Below are positions 1 to 9,859 of a DNA stretch of 64,000 nucleotides, in pieces (within the stretch, counting starts at the first letter, position 1; every line of letters begins with the position of its first letter). The notes below the pieces were generated by a model. That model worked only from the letters and a program-made list of their open reading frames with translations, searched no databases and was not told the DNA's origin. The DNA is from Amaranthus tricolor (taxonomy: Eukaryota; Streptophyta; Magnoliopsida; Caryophyllales; Amaranthaceae): positions 9,504,061 through 9,568,060 of the forward strand of contig NC_080056.1 of assembly GCF_026212465.1 (NCBI RefSeq), in the 5' to 3' direction. Position numbers and translations under genes: made by a program.

Positions 1-196
1 CACACTTATGTTCTTCGTTGCACCACCACCATGAAACAACAAAGCATCTCTTGTGTTGCTCACAACACCATGTGCATTAACTTGAGTGATCAATCCAATA
101 CCTTCCCTCTAGGTTGATTTGGCACTTGCTCTAACATAGAACTTTTTGTTGTTTTAGTTGTTGCATTTCTTCATCATCGTCATCATATCCAGCATA

Positions 197-714
197 GTTA
201 TCAGAATTCCGATTCTGATCTACGATTCTACGATCTTACGATCCAAAAATAGGCGACCGATCCGAATCGTAGGTAGGCTCTTAATGTGGTAGAATCGTGC
301 GATCCTACTTAGTTCAAATATTTAGATGATAGGATCATAACGCGATTCTACGATCCTATGATTTTACAATCCAATCCTATATGGGTAGTTTCAATTGCAA
401 AATATTTTCATATAATACAGATTTCACTCACGTATAAATATAATTATATTAATACCTTTATAAAATTCAAGTTTTTCTTAATTTTCAGTTTTAAAATGAT
501 TATTAAAAGTATATTTTTCAAAACTTAATAGATGAAGTCAAAAAGTTTTTACTTACACCTTAAAACATACAAAGAGAACAAATATAGATGATATTCAGTA
601 ATTCAAAGCACATTGATGCATATTTGTAGGATCACACGATCCTACGATCCGATTCTACCAATTTTGATTCTACCCCTCAACGATTCTAGGTAGAATCCCG
701 ATCCTAATAACCTT
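197..714. mobile_element. TIR element (hAT/MULE-type MITE) in UNC93-like intron
   Basis: The two ends form imperfect inverted repeats: left GTTATCAGAATTCCGATTCT, right (reverse complement) GGTTATTAGGATCGGGATTC. They are flanked by almost identical 10-bp direct repeats, atccagcata at 187-196 and atccagtata at 715-724. The interior is dominated by degenerate copies of gattctacgatcctacgatc in both orientations (about 205-390 and 625-705). No coding capacity is seen. Since 875 is a splice acceptor, the element most likely lies in the upstream intron of the UNC93-like gene. Family assignment (hAT versus MULE) is uncertain because the target duplication length cannot be fixed exactly. Confidence 0.55.
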
Positions 715-874
715 ATCCAGTATATCCCACTCATACAGGCTATGATTAGGTTTAGGGGCAAACCAATAACACCCTTGGCTCGAGAATGACCTGCAAATGA
801 AAACAAATGTCCTAGAATACGCTGTAGGAAAGCCAATTAGTAGCTTTAAATATTATATTTGCTAATTGTTTCAG

Positions 875-1103
875 GTACAGTGGCTTCTACAAGGGAGTGC
901 AGAGTGCAGGGGCAGCAGTTGCTTGGCAAGTAGATGTGCACAATGTCTCATATCTGAACCAACTGATTATCAACTGGGTACTCACTACAGTTAGCTATCC
1001 CCTTCTGCTTCTGCTTATAATTCTGGGAGTTAAGGATGAAACTATAAATGAAGAACTAATCAATGAATATAAGAAAAGTGGCAGCCTAAGCCATTTAACT
1101 TGA
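875..1103 (+). CDS. UNC93-like membrane protein, last exon (partial gene)
   Basis: A pyrimidine-rich acceptor (tttcag, ending at 874) opens a 229-nt exon that closes with TGA at 1101-1103. The translation runs YSGFYKGVQSAGAAVAWQVD, then a region with SYLNQLIINW, a hydrophobic stretch rich in L/I, and a short polar tail ending SLSHLT. This matches the C-terminus of plant UNC93-like/DUF895 proteins, which belong to the major facilitator superfamily and have about 11-12 membrane helices. Only the last helix and tail are here. The preceding 874 bases are read as intron, mostly occupied by a transposon; the earlier exons lie to the left of the window. The substrate of plant UNC93-like proteins is not established from sequence. 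The family call is secure; the exact subfamily is not. Confidence 0.8.
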
Positions 1104-1592
1104 TGCACACATTCTTCCTTTTGTTCTTTTCACATACTCTTGCTTTTGTAATGGAATTGTTAAAAGTCATAAGGAAGAAAATGATGTTTAGGAAATAACT
1201 GTAGTTTAGAAAGCAGCTTACTTCATATACGTAGGCATATTTTTCTACAATTAATTTTTGTTCGGTTCAATTCAAATCTTTATGGGTATACACTTGGTAT
1301 GATTATGATGATGATGGTTCAATTCAATTCTTCACTTATTAGATATATCCAAAAAATTTCAGTTATTTCTTATGATGCTGATAACTTGTAAACTGAACAA
1401 ACTGCTTTGCAGTTTTCATATGTATTTCATCATAAAAGATGTGTAATGAGAAATTAATGTGATAATTAGCTAGTGTTAAACTATGTATTTGAATTTATTG
1501 GGAAGCATTATATTTTTTTCAATTTTTTGCACAGTTCTTTCAACAAAACTACAGAAGTTTCTAGAATCAGATATGAATGTATATTGAGCTAT

Positions 1593-1722
1593 TCTTGTGA
1601 GAGACCGTATTTGGGTGAGACGACCTCAAACAAGGAGTCTATATTCTCTTAATATGTATGAGATGTGCTATTTAACCCATGTATGAGGCGCGTCTCCCTG
1701 TGAGACTGTCTCATACAACAAT
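1593..1722. mobile_element. Palindromic gagacc/gtctc MITE, copy 1
   Basis: Arms gtgagagaccg, gagacgacctc, gaggcgcgtctc and gagactgtctcatac form an imperfect hairpin around a central tatgtatgagatgtgctatt. The same words recur in the window near 31961-32020, 35950-36086, 36355-36410, 44515-44560, 45131-45165 and 59231-59262. That recurrence identifies a dispersed non-autonomous family. Confidence 0.5.
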
Positions 1723-1930
1723 TTGTTATCTATATTTGCTAGATTAATTGAGATCATTAGCTATATAATACCAATATCAGATGTTACTGGTATATATGCT
1801 GCCAAAGCAAACATATAGCTGATTTTTGGTACTGTCACTAAATCTTGCCTTCTGCTAGCCAGCATAAGCGGATAGAGATTATTCAGTAGGTTCCTTGTTC
1901 TGCTAAACAGCTATTTGTTATAGTCTTTGC

Positions 1931-2106
1931 TAGAGGTGTTCATTCGGATCATCGTTTTGATTTCGGGTCAGGTGTTTCGGGTCGGTTTAAAATCGGGTTT
2001 TACGTCCATAATGTTTTTACATAATTGTAACTCATTTTTGAATTTGAGCCAAATCAGGTTCGATTACATGGTCGGGTAAATATCAGGTCTTTTTTGAACA
2101 CCTCTG
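1931..2106. mobile_element. hAT-type MITE with 8-bp target duplication
   Basis: The 176-bp element begins TAGAGGTGTTCA and ends with the reverse complement CAGAGGTGTTCA (12-bp TIR, one mismatch). Flanks are gtctttgc (1923-1930) and gtcattgc (2107-2114), a 7/8 match at the 8-bp length typical of hAT elements. The interior carries repeated gggtc/cgggt words and no ORF. Confidence 0.75.
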
Positions 2107-2584
2107 GTCATTGCCAATTGAACCAGATGAAATAAGCTGAAATTTGAGTGTTGACATTAATACAGTTTTGTCTTGCTGCAGGATCTGTCTCCTCATTGCA
2201 TCCATGCCACTTATTATACCCTCTCCGTCTTTGTGTTTGCACCATATGACTCAAAAAGCTCTCACAAATCTGAATCATATGGTGTAAACTCAAAGGGACT
2301 GAAGGAGTAATATTTACTTTGAAAAATTGAAAGTGCCCCTAAAGCAGCTCTGATCAAATTGCTGTGTGCACATTTTCTCTTGTTGATACTTTATTCGACG
2401 TCTTGAAGACCATAAAAGGTTGATTGAACTTCTAATTACTTCTGTTTTTCCAGCCTTCTTGAATGTTGAAAGGGATAGGGTTAATACTTCCATTTTTCTA
2501 GATCTCCTGAAAGTTGAATAGATAGGTTCACATATAGAATATTGATGTAGTTTGCTGTTGAATCAAGGTTTTTTTAAGTTGCAG

Positions 2585-2869
2585 GTGCTGTATTTGCTTA
2601 TGGCAGTCTCTTCTGCCACAAGGCGGATGCGTACATGTTTGGCAAAACTGGATGGATGTTTGGCAAAAGGGAAGTTTTTTCCTCCATCTGAATCTCTTTT
2701 CTTCAATTTTGACTTAAACAACTCATCAAATCATGTGCATTTCATGACTATGTGAGTTTGCAGTTGATGTTTGCTATTAAAAATCCATTAAAAACAACCT
2801 CCTTATCAGTACAAGGGTACATTTGACCTCCAAACCCTAGCTCGGTGGGAACGACTTAATGACATTGAG
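2585..2869 (+). pseudogene. Two exon-like segments, unidentified
   Basis: After an acceptor-like gcag, 2585-2673 reads open as a peptide containing AVFAYGSLFCHKADAYMFG and then GKTGWMFGKR. A second segment, 2810-2869, lies between a tatcag acceptor and a gtaatg donor and reads YKGTFDLQTLARWERLNDIE. Both look more protein-like than chance AT-rich DNA, and both have plausible splice borders on the plus strand. I do not recognise the family. No start, further exons or stop could be placed, so this may be a decayed gene, internal exons of an unseen gene, or coincidence. Confidence 0.25.
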
Positions 2870-3817
2870 GTAATGAAATGGTGTGAATCTTGTTTTTCTG
2901 GTTCAAGCTTTTGCCTGTCTAGCTCTTCATAATCAAGCAGCTTCGTTTCATCTCGAAAGATGTCCTTGACTATACACGAATATAAATTAGTGACCTATGT
3001 GTAAAGAATCAAGTAATATGTATATACTGAAATTGGAATTAAAGAAGAGAAGTTGTTAGGTTTTCGATTATATTTCTGTGTAAGTATGAAAATAAAAGAG
3101 AGGAGGCTCTCTCCCAGGTGAGCAAGCTCAATAACAAACTTTTTGATACCCAATACAATGCATGCATCAGGTATTTAAACAAAACAAGAAATAACAACCT
3201 GCTGACATCACTAACAATTTAATGACATTATAATACAGCCAAAATATTAATTAATTAATTATTCAATTCTTAGCTGCTCTCTTCCTTGTATATGTGAATA
3301 GGACCTGCGGTTTATTGGGCTGGCCCAGTTGAGTCCTTGACTATGTTACTTGGACACTTTATTTTGCTTCATGTACCCGTGTCTGATCCTTGATGCTCGT
3401 ACATTGGTATGATCCATGAATATTTGAACGTATCCGACACTTGGACACGTACCTGTATCAAACATCAGTACCGAGTCCAAGAAACATAGTGATATTTCAT
3501 TGTAGCTGTACATCTGATTGATTTTTGTTTTATAAATGGTGTTGATCATAGATACTAATGTTGCAATGATTCAGAACAATTGGATTCCTGAGATATTAAC
3601 ATCAGCTGCATAGTTTTAGTATCCTTAAATTTGATCAATTCAGTAATCATAGTACAAGCATAGCTGATTAGCTGTACATTAGAGAATCAGAATGAAAAAA
3701 ATCACATTCGTTAAAGTTTGATGCAAACTCTCACTACATTTTGTACCAATTACAAAAATAATTTGTTCTCATATATATATATCATATATCTGTTCATGGC
3801 TTTAGTACATTCATCAA
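2870..3817. other. Intergenic spacer, nothing recognised
   Basis: AT-rich sequence with a short (TA)n tract near 3771-3790 and no supported ORF. The last few hundred bases before 3818 should include the 3' UTR of the minus-strand acidic protein gene. Confidence 0.5.
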
Positions 3818-5345
3818 CTATAGCGTAACGAGTGGTGCATCGTTTTTGTCCTCTGAGGTTTGAGCTTCAACTGCCTTTGCTTCTTCTACAGGCTCGGGAA
3901 TTGTCTCTGTCGCAGAGGCGACAATGACCTCAGCTGCAGCCGATTCAGCCTCAGACTTGGTCTTGACCTCAGCCTCTGCCTCGGTTTTTACCTCAGCCTC
4001 AGCTTCGGTCTTGTTTTCAGCCTCAGCCTCAGCGTCTGGCTCGGTCTTTTCCTCAGTCTCGACCTTGTCGTCAGCGTTGGTTTCTGCAACCGCTGTGACA
4101 TCCTCAGCTGGCTTAGATTCTGCCATCTCATTTGCTGCTTCTGTGGGTTCAGAAAGATCTACCAAAGGTTCTTCTGTTTTTGTCTCTTCACCTCCATTTA
4201 TTTCCTGCAATAACATACTCTTCAAGTTATCATTAATTTTAGACCATCACAAAAATGCATCCCTATCATCACCATTATTGTAACTAGTAATCTGCTCATA
4301 GAAGCTATCAGGGACGAAGCCTGGATTTTGAATTCAGGGGTTGAATAGTCGATATGCTAACAAATTATTTACTATAAAAAAACAAGTTAAACTATGAAAA
4401 TTTTAAAATCATGTAGACTAAAATAAACCTAAATAAAAGCAAAAGTTATTTTCAACCCATGATGTTGAAGCTTCCATATAATATAAATTTATTCGTCTTG
4501 TAAGTCTAAAAAATAAACGCTACTAAATTAAGATAACAAAAATGTAAAAACACACAAAAAAGAATGAATGTTAAATTATGAAAGAATAATGACATTATAA
4601 TATAAATTTGTTAATTTATTTAAAATAAACACAAGTTTAAATTGGGATTTAAACCCCTGACTTTATGTTTCATATGTTCATCTAGCTCTAACCATTGAGC
4701 TATCGTAGCTTTTGACTTTTTGTTACATATATTCACTTTTCAAGCTATATATCATGCATACATTAGTAAGAGGGATTAAAGCTAAAAATACAAAGAATTG
4801 TATTTTTGCAAGGAGATCGGGCCTCCCTTGATCTCCCTTGAAGTTTCGACCCTAGAAGCTTTGATCAGATTTCGAGAGGGTTCGATGGCGGTAAACCATA
4901 CGCTTATAAAAAGAAATAAGGAGGCAGCGGCCAGTGAATCCCTCGCATTGAGAATGACCTGCCAAAGGCCTGAATGAAAACGCATACACATCCTAGTGAG
5001 ACCATTTTATTTTTTTCATTTAATTATATTTTTTCATTTAATTATATTTAGATATAATTTATAATTTTTCTTATGCAATAGTATGAGTTATTAGGATTTT
5101 TTTAAAATAGTTAAAATATAAACAATACCAAACAAAAAGAATACTATATAATTTATGCATCTTAAGTTTTTAGGGGCTTTTTATCTTTCGCATTGGGGCT
5201 CATAAATGAATGAAACGGCCCTGACAGTAATACATACCTGTGCAACTGTCTCAGGCTCAGCATTTTCAACGACAGGAGCCTCAACAGGTGCAGGAGCAAC
5301 CTCGTTGATGTCTAAGTCCTTAGGTTTGCTAGCACAGCCACCCAT
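3818..5345 (-). CDS. Myristoylated acidic Ala/Glu-rich protein, two exons
   Basis: Exon 1 is 5238-5345 (ATG at 5345, donor gtatgt) and exon 2 is 3818-4204 (acceptor ttgcag, stop TAG at 3818-3820). Both are in phase 0 and give 164 residues. The N-terminus, MGGCASKPK, is a textbook N-myristoylation signal (Gly2, Ser6) with Cys4 available for palmitoylation, so peripheral membrane attachment is inferred. The rest is low-complexity and highly acidic: Val/Glu/Pro/Ala in exon 1, then tandem Ala-Glu and Thr-Glu-Ala-Glu-Val-Lys units in exon 2, ending DAPLVTL. No catalytic domain is present. Similar MGGCxxKP proteins exist in plants, but their function is not settled; disorder and a membrane-associated scaffold or calcium-binding role are possible. 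The ~1.03-kb intron is nearly all transposon. Exon joining and start are confident; function is unknown. Confidence 0.8.
4309..5223. mobile_element. Non-autonomous hAT-like element inside intron
   Basis: Ends are CAGGGACG on the left and, reverse-complemented, CAGGGCCG on the right, followed inward by caggattttgaattcagggg-type sequence common in non-autonomous plant hAT families. The 915-bp unit fills almost the whole intron of the myristoylated protein gene. Putative 8-bp flanks (gaagctat, acagtaat) agree at only four of eight positions, so the target duplication is not convincing and the insertion is probably old. No transposase ORF was found. Confidence 0.55.
4795..4995 (-). other. GC-rich foreign-looking segment nested in hAT-like element
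   Basis: About 200 bases near 45-50% GC stand out from surroundings near 25-30%. On the minus strand they stay open as a peptide containing QVILNARDSLAAASLFLF and SVWFTAIEPSRNLIKASR. The composition recalls plant mitochondrial DNA, but I cannot name the source. A short piece (gagaatgacctgc, then aaatgaaaac) also resembles plus-strand sequence near 785-805. Confidence 0.3.
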
Positions 5346-8300
5346 AATCGTCGCTTAAAGTTGTTAAAAAGATGAACGAAAGGGTGAGGTTTGGAGGTGA
5401 GACGAAGATAGAAGAACTTTGTATGTACTAAATAAAAAAGCTTATTGTTTTATTGTACAAATGAGGTTGAGTTGAATTAAGAAAGAAAGCATCCTTTTGT
5501 ATAGATGGGTAGGGAAGCAATTTACCTAAAAATAAAGCGTAAGTTTCTCCTGTTTCTTAGGCATTGCTATTTTATAAGTAGTCACCTTTCATTTGAACAC
5601 AATATTCTCTTTCAACCATTGCATATTTTTCCTGTTTTTAGGATATTTTCATTTAGAATTTTCTATTTTTTACTCTAAAATATTTATGAAAAAGAAAAGA
5701 GTGTCCTTAAATTTAGAGTGCACACATTTAATTTGATATGATTTAGAATTTTAATTAGAATAAACTTTTATTTAAAATTTGAAACGGACAAATCATTTAA
5801 CCCTTTAATTATATTGGACTGAACTATTTTAAAATAAGTGATAAATTGTGACTTATATCAGAGATGTTTTGGGAGCACAAGAAAAATGTTTGGTACATTT
5901 AGAATAGTGCCAAAGAAAAATTAATTTCATATGTAATCCTATATATTTCATCTATAGGTTGTTGATTAGATGTTTTAAAAAACTCAAAGGGAATGTTTAG
6001 GAGATATTTTGAGTTATCCAAAGGGTTGTTATTTATTCAATTCTCATGGTGAGAGTTTGCTTATGGCGATCTTAACAAGACGAGCAACTATCACATTGAA
6101 TTAGTTTTTTTATGTGTATTCCTTCAATCATTAGGGTTACTTGGTGACTCGAACTGGACGTATAACATTATGCCATAAGATATTCGGAGAAAAACGACGT
6201 GTCTTGTACTCAAATGAAGTTATGAATAAAAATAAGTGAGATAAAAAAATTGAACTTAGAGTCTTTGTATGATAGGTTGAACTATGATTGCCGTAACTTC
6301 TTTTATACATATATATTTTTTTGTCTCCGACGTGTATCTTATTTTTCTGCTTCTCTTTCTTTGAGTGATACGTGTGGGTTATCTTACTTTCAGATGATGA
6401 TATGTAGTATGATCTGCAGGTAGGATTGAAGCATGAGATTTCGAGGCCTAGGACTCAACACGCTATATCATCACGTTTATTTATGTTATGTTTTTTTTTT
6501 CACTTTTATTATCTTTGTTAGAGGCCTTACAAGCTCTCACATTGTGATAAAATCGTTTAAGAAGTTTGATGTTTTATTTTTCGCTATTAATATATCTTTT
6601 ATTTATTGGTTAGTTGGTTTCAGCATAATACGATCCGTAGTAAATAAATTTTAATATTTAAATGTTCGTTATAGTTCGTTTCTTTAGTTAACAATATGTG
6701 ATATAACCTGAATCTTTCTTTATAGTATTTGTCTTCAAATTGATTTTATCCAGACTATTACAACAAAAGAAAATAATATTTAATTCAGCTATTACCGCAA
6801 AAGATTATTTACTCTAAATTTCATTTGTACTTTTGTGATTTATTTGGCGTTTGGTTGTTGGTATTAAACATTGATAAAAAATAAGTTTGGTGTTAGTTTT
6901 GATGAAATGTGGTATTACTTCAATGATAATGGAATATTATACATGTTTGCGCTATGTTACTTCTAATGAAACGCACTATGTTACTTCCATGCTAACAGAG
7001 TTTTATACAAGTTTATTTTCACTATTTTACATTTCCTCATGCTTTTGTATTGGACTGAACGGAATTAGTTTAATACAAATCCAACTTGTTTATTTAAGGT
7101 GTCTGACTACTTAGGACCCTTAGAAAATAGGAGCCTTATGATATTATTGGTTAGGGATTCAAAATCTACCAACATTAAATTTTTGCGAAAATTTTAGCCT
7201 TGATACTACCATTAATAGTTCACAAAGGGTCTCAATTTACTAAATATCAATAAGTAATAGGGCCTCTTGCCTCCATACTCTTTGCTCTGTAACTTATGAT
7301 GACTTCTATTAGAGGATTGTTGTTGTTATCTTGCCTTTTTCATTCAAGATCATTGTAAAAGGAACACGTACGCTACTTAGAGGGTCTGTGGACCACTTCT
7401 AACACCTAAGTAGTAATGACAATGAGAAATGTGTTTCTTGGTCGCTCATCTCCAAATGCATAGTGATCCTTAGCTTGGCTGACAACTATAGTTGGTTCAT
7501 GACTTGAGGTCTTTGTGAATTAATACTTCAATGATGACAATGAATACAAGTAGATTAAATGTTAATCATCCAATGATAAAAAAATAGTTGACCTTCAGTT
7601 ACCTCTTGAATGACGTGTAGGAGTTGTATTTATAGTAGAATATTGGTAGAGAAAACTTTTCTACCTTTTCTCTTTGCTTCTCTTTGTTTTTTTTGTACAA
7701 GTCAATAGACGTTAACTTTTTTTCTGAGATGATCTTCTCTATAGAAAAATTAATACATTAAATGCAAAGCTATACTTATCATGTTGTCGAAAGTTCAAGC
7801 ACACTACTTAAATAGGTAAAGTAGTATGTTCTTACATTTCAATTAGCTCACTAATGTTCACTCATGTGGAAGGCTTAAAAGTTTTCTTCGTTAAAGGGCA
7901 TTCAGCTTTGTTGTGTCAATAACTTGATATCTAAATTATAAAATTCCCAGTATAAACACATATATCACCTACGACCACATTAATAGGTGAAAGTTAACGA
8001 AAAAAAAAAAATATGTAGTAACGTAAGACAAACATAAACCTAAAATTAATTTTAATTAATTTACACTAAATTTAAAATCTCACTTCTACCATTTAATATC
8101 AATAAACAAACCAAATACAATGTTATATTCAACCATGGGAAAAGTTCAACGTTCAACGTTCAACGTTCAACGCACATACACAAGAATATCAACGGACTAA
8201 TTACGAAAAATAAATTTTGAACAAAAGAAACAATGAGACAACCAACAACAGCTTGCAAAAAAGGAATGGAATAAACCAGTTGACAATACAACCACCATTA

Positions 8301-8481
8301 CCAACTTTTCACCTTCCTTCGTCTTTCTTCATCCCCAGAGGTCCTATCCTTTTCTTTCTTTCCCAATTTCGCATTTATTCTTTTCCCCCAAATTTCCAAT
8401 TTCTAAATTTTCCCCGTATTACAAATTCTAGGGTTTGAGGAATCCCCATTTGAATTCCTCTCAAACCCTACAATTCACAAA
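5346..8481. other. Intergenic region between divergent genes
   Basis: It contains the upstream region of the myristoylated protein gene (left) and the promoter and 5' UTR of the Kazal inhibitor gene (right). The middle is AT-rich with no supported gene. Short open frames near 6433-6654 and 6887-7114 have no protein-like features and are not called. Confidence 0.5.
8144..8171 (+). repeat. Four tandem GTTCAAC units upstream of Kazal gene
   Basis: Four perfect copies of the 7-mer gttcaac lie about 310 bp upstream of the Kazal inhibitor ATG. Position suggests a promoter-proximal microsatellite or a clustered cis-element; no binding factor can be assigned from sequence. Confidence 0.7.
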
Positions 8482-8871
8482 ATGTTTCCCCAAACTCCCA
8501 AATTATATTTCATACTTTTCTCTCTTGTTATGGTATCATTCGTCCAAATCGCGAAATCCGATATCCAACCTTCCGTCATTCAATTACCCACCGATTTCGC
8601 CGGGAACGCTAAATTATGTTCGCCAGAAGATTCTTCTGCAAAATCTTGTCCGCTTAAATGTTTTCGACCTGACCCAGTTTGCGGCGAAAATGGGGTTACC
8701 TATTGGTGCGGCTGTGCGGATGCTCATTGTGCGGGTACTCGGGTCGCGAAATTAGGGTATTGTGAGGTGGGAAGTGGTGGATCGGGCCCATTGTCGGGTC
8801 AAGCTCTTCTTTTGGTTCATATAATTTTTCTTATTGTTATTGGATTTTCTGTTCTTTGTGGTTTGCTTTGA
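8482..8871 (+). CDS. Kazal-type serine protease inhibitor, membrane-anchored
   Basis: This single-exon ORF of 129 residues has a hydrophobic signal peptide (about residues 8-24) and a short linker. A cysteine-rich domain follows (Cys46, 56, 60, 67, 76, 78, 83 and 94) with the Kazal core PVCGENGVTYWCGCADAHC at about 65-83. The C-terminus has a Gly/Ser linker and a strongly hydrophobic last 22 residues, consistent with a transmembrane or GPI-type anchor. Plant Kazal inhibitors of this layout inhibit secreted serine proteases and are linked to defence; that role is family knowledge, not seen here. The ATG follows a pyrimidine-rich leader (8290-8420), and an earlier in-frame start is not needed. 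An overlapping frame (8435-8755) is a shadow. The gene stands alone, convergent with the stomatin-like gene downstream. Confidence 0.9.
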   Translation: MFPQTPKLYFILFSLVMVSFVQIAKSDIQPSVIQLPTDFAGNAKLCSPEDSSAKSCPLKCFRPDPVCGENGVTYWCGCADAHCAGTRVAKLGYCEVGSGGSGPLSGQALLLVHIIFLIVIGFSVLCGLL

Positions 8872-9859
8872 TATTTTGAGGGAATCACTAGGAATTGGGA
8901 GCAATATCATAAATTTTAGGGTTATTTAGCTATTGTTGTAACAAAGAGAAATGTGTTGATCTTGATTCCTGATCTATGTTTTTGCTGTGTAGTTTTTTTC
9001 AATTTTTGTGTGATTCTTTTATTTAGATGTAGGGATTTGATGAACTGATGGATTCATTTTTTTAAAGGAAACTGTAATGAAATTGAGATTTGACAAATTC
9101 ATTCTGGGAAATGAAATTCTTTACTTAGTTGCTGTTTATGATTTTAGATATTGCTTTATTTTTGACATTGGATTAATTTTGATGGATGTTGCTTTATTTG
9201 TTAAACTTTGAATGTAACATAAGACAACATTGTAGTAGCAATCTTAACAATTGCAACTTTTAGAGAAGCAATCAAATCGGGTTGATTGATCATATTTGGA
9301 AATTATGAAATCACAAACAACGACAGCATTTAGTTGAGGGGTCCCTTCAATCACGACTTTCTTTTGATGAGGGTATTGGTTGCGTTCTATTTTATCCTCC
9401 TCAGACTTGAATGGAACTCATTAGGATGATGACAACAATACTCAGTAGCAATCTAAAAGAACAGCAAACATTTTGATTCAAGAGCAATATCAAAACCTAT
9501 TGTTGCAAACCTTATTCAAGGTCTCAAAAGAACAGGAAATTTATTGAGTGCAAGTTTATGATTCGAGGGTATTGCTTGAAGAAAGAAGAAAAATAAAACC
9601 ATGATTTGCTGAAAATAACACAATAATCAATAATGGTAGTTCGAGGTTAATTCAGCAATCTTGTTGGTGTTGGCTAGAGCTTATAAGAGCTACGATTTCC
9701 CTCGTTAACATCAACAAGGTTATGTCAACAAGACAATGTTCGTAAAAAAATGCATGCAACCTAAACTAGACACTTAACGAATCAAAATTGTTTGTCTTTC
9801 TTTTTAACAAAGTCGGTGAATATCCCTCATGTCAGAAAGAATTTATATAACTTCCCTCA
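8872..9859. other. Convergent intergenic region
   Basis: Shared 3' side of the Kazal inhibitor (+) and stomatin-like protein (-) genes. Apart from expected 3' UTRs, nothing recognisable is present. Confidence 0.6.

Larger units (their letters stand above)
1104..2584. other. Intergenic / 3' flank of UNC93-like gene
   Basis: No supported ORF. It holds a palindromic gagacc-type MITE copy near 1593-1722 (gagaccg and gtctca arms) and a small hAT MITE at 1931-2106. The rest is AT-rich unique-looking sequence. Confidence 0.6.

Noticed and set aside
3860..4283. Two plus-strand Ser- or Leu/Cys-rich frames opposite the acidic protein exon
   Set aside because: They are antisense shadows of the repetitive GAG/GCT codons of the minus-strand exon.
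4690..4715. tRNA-like text (ctctaaccattgagctatcg)
   Set aside because: It is part of the conserved body of the hAT-like element; no acceptor stem or full cloverleaf can be formed.
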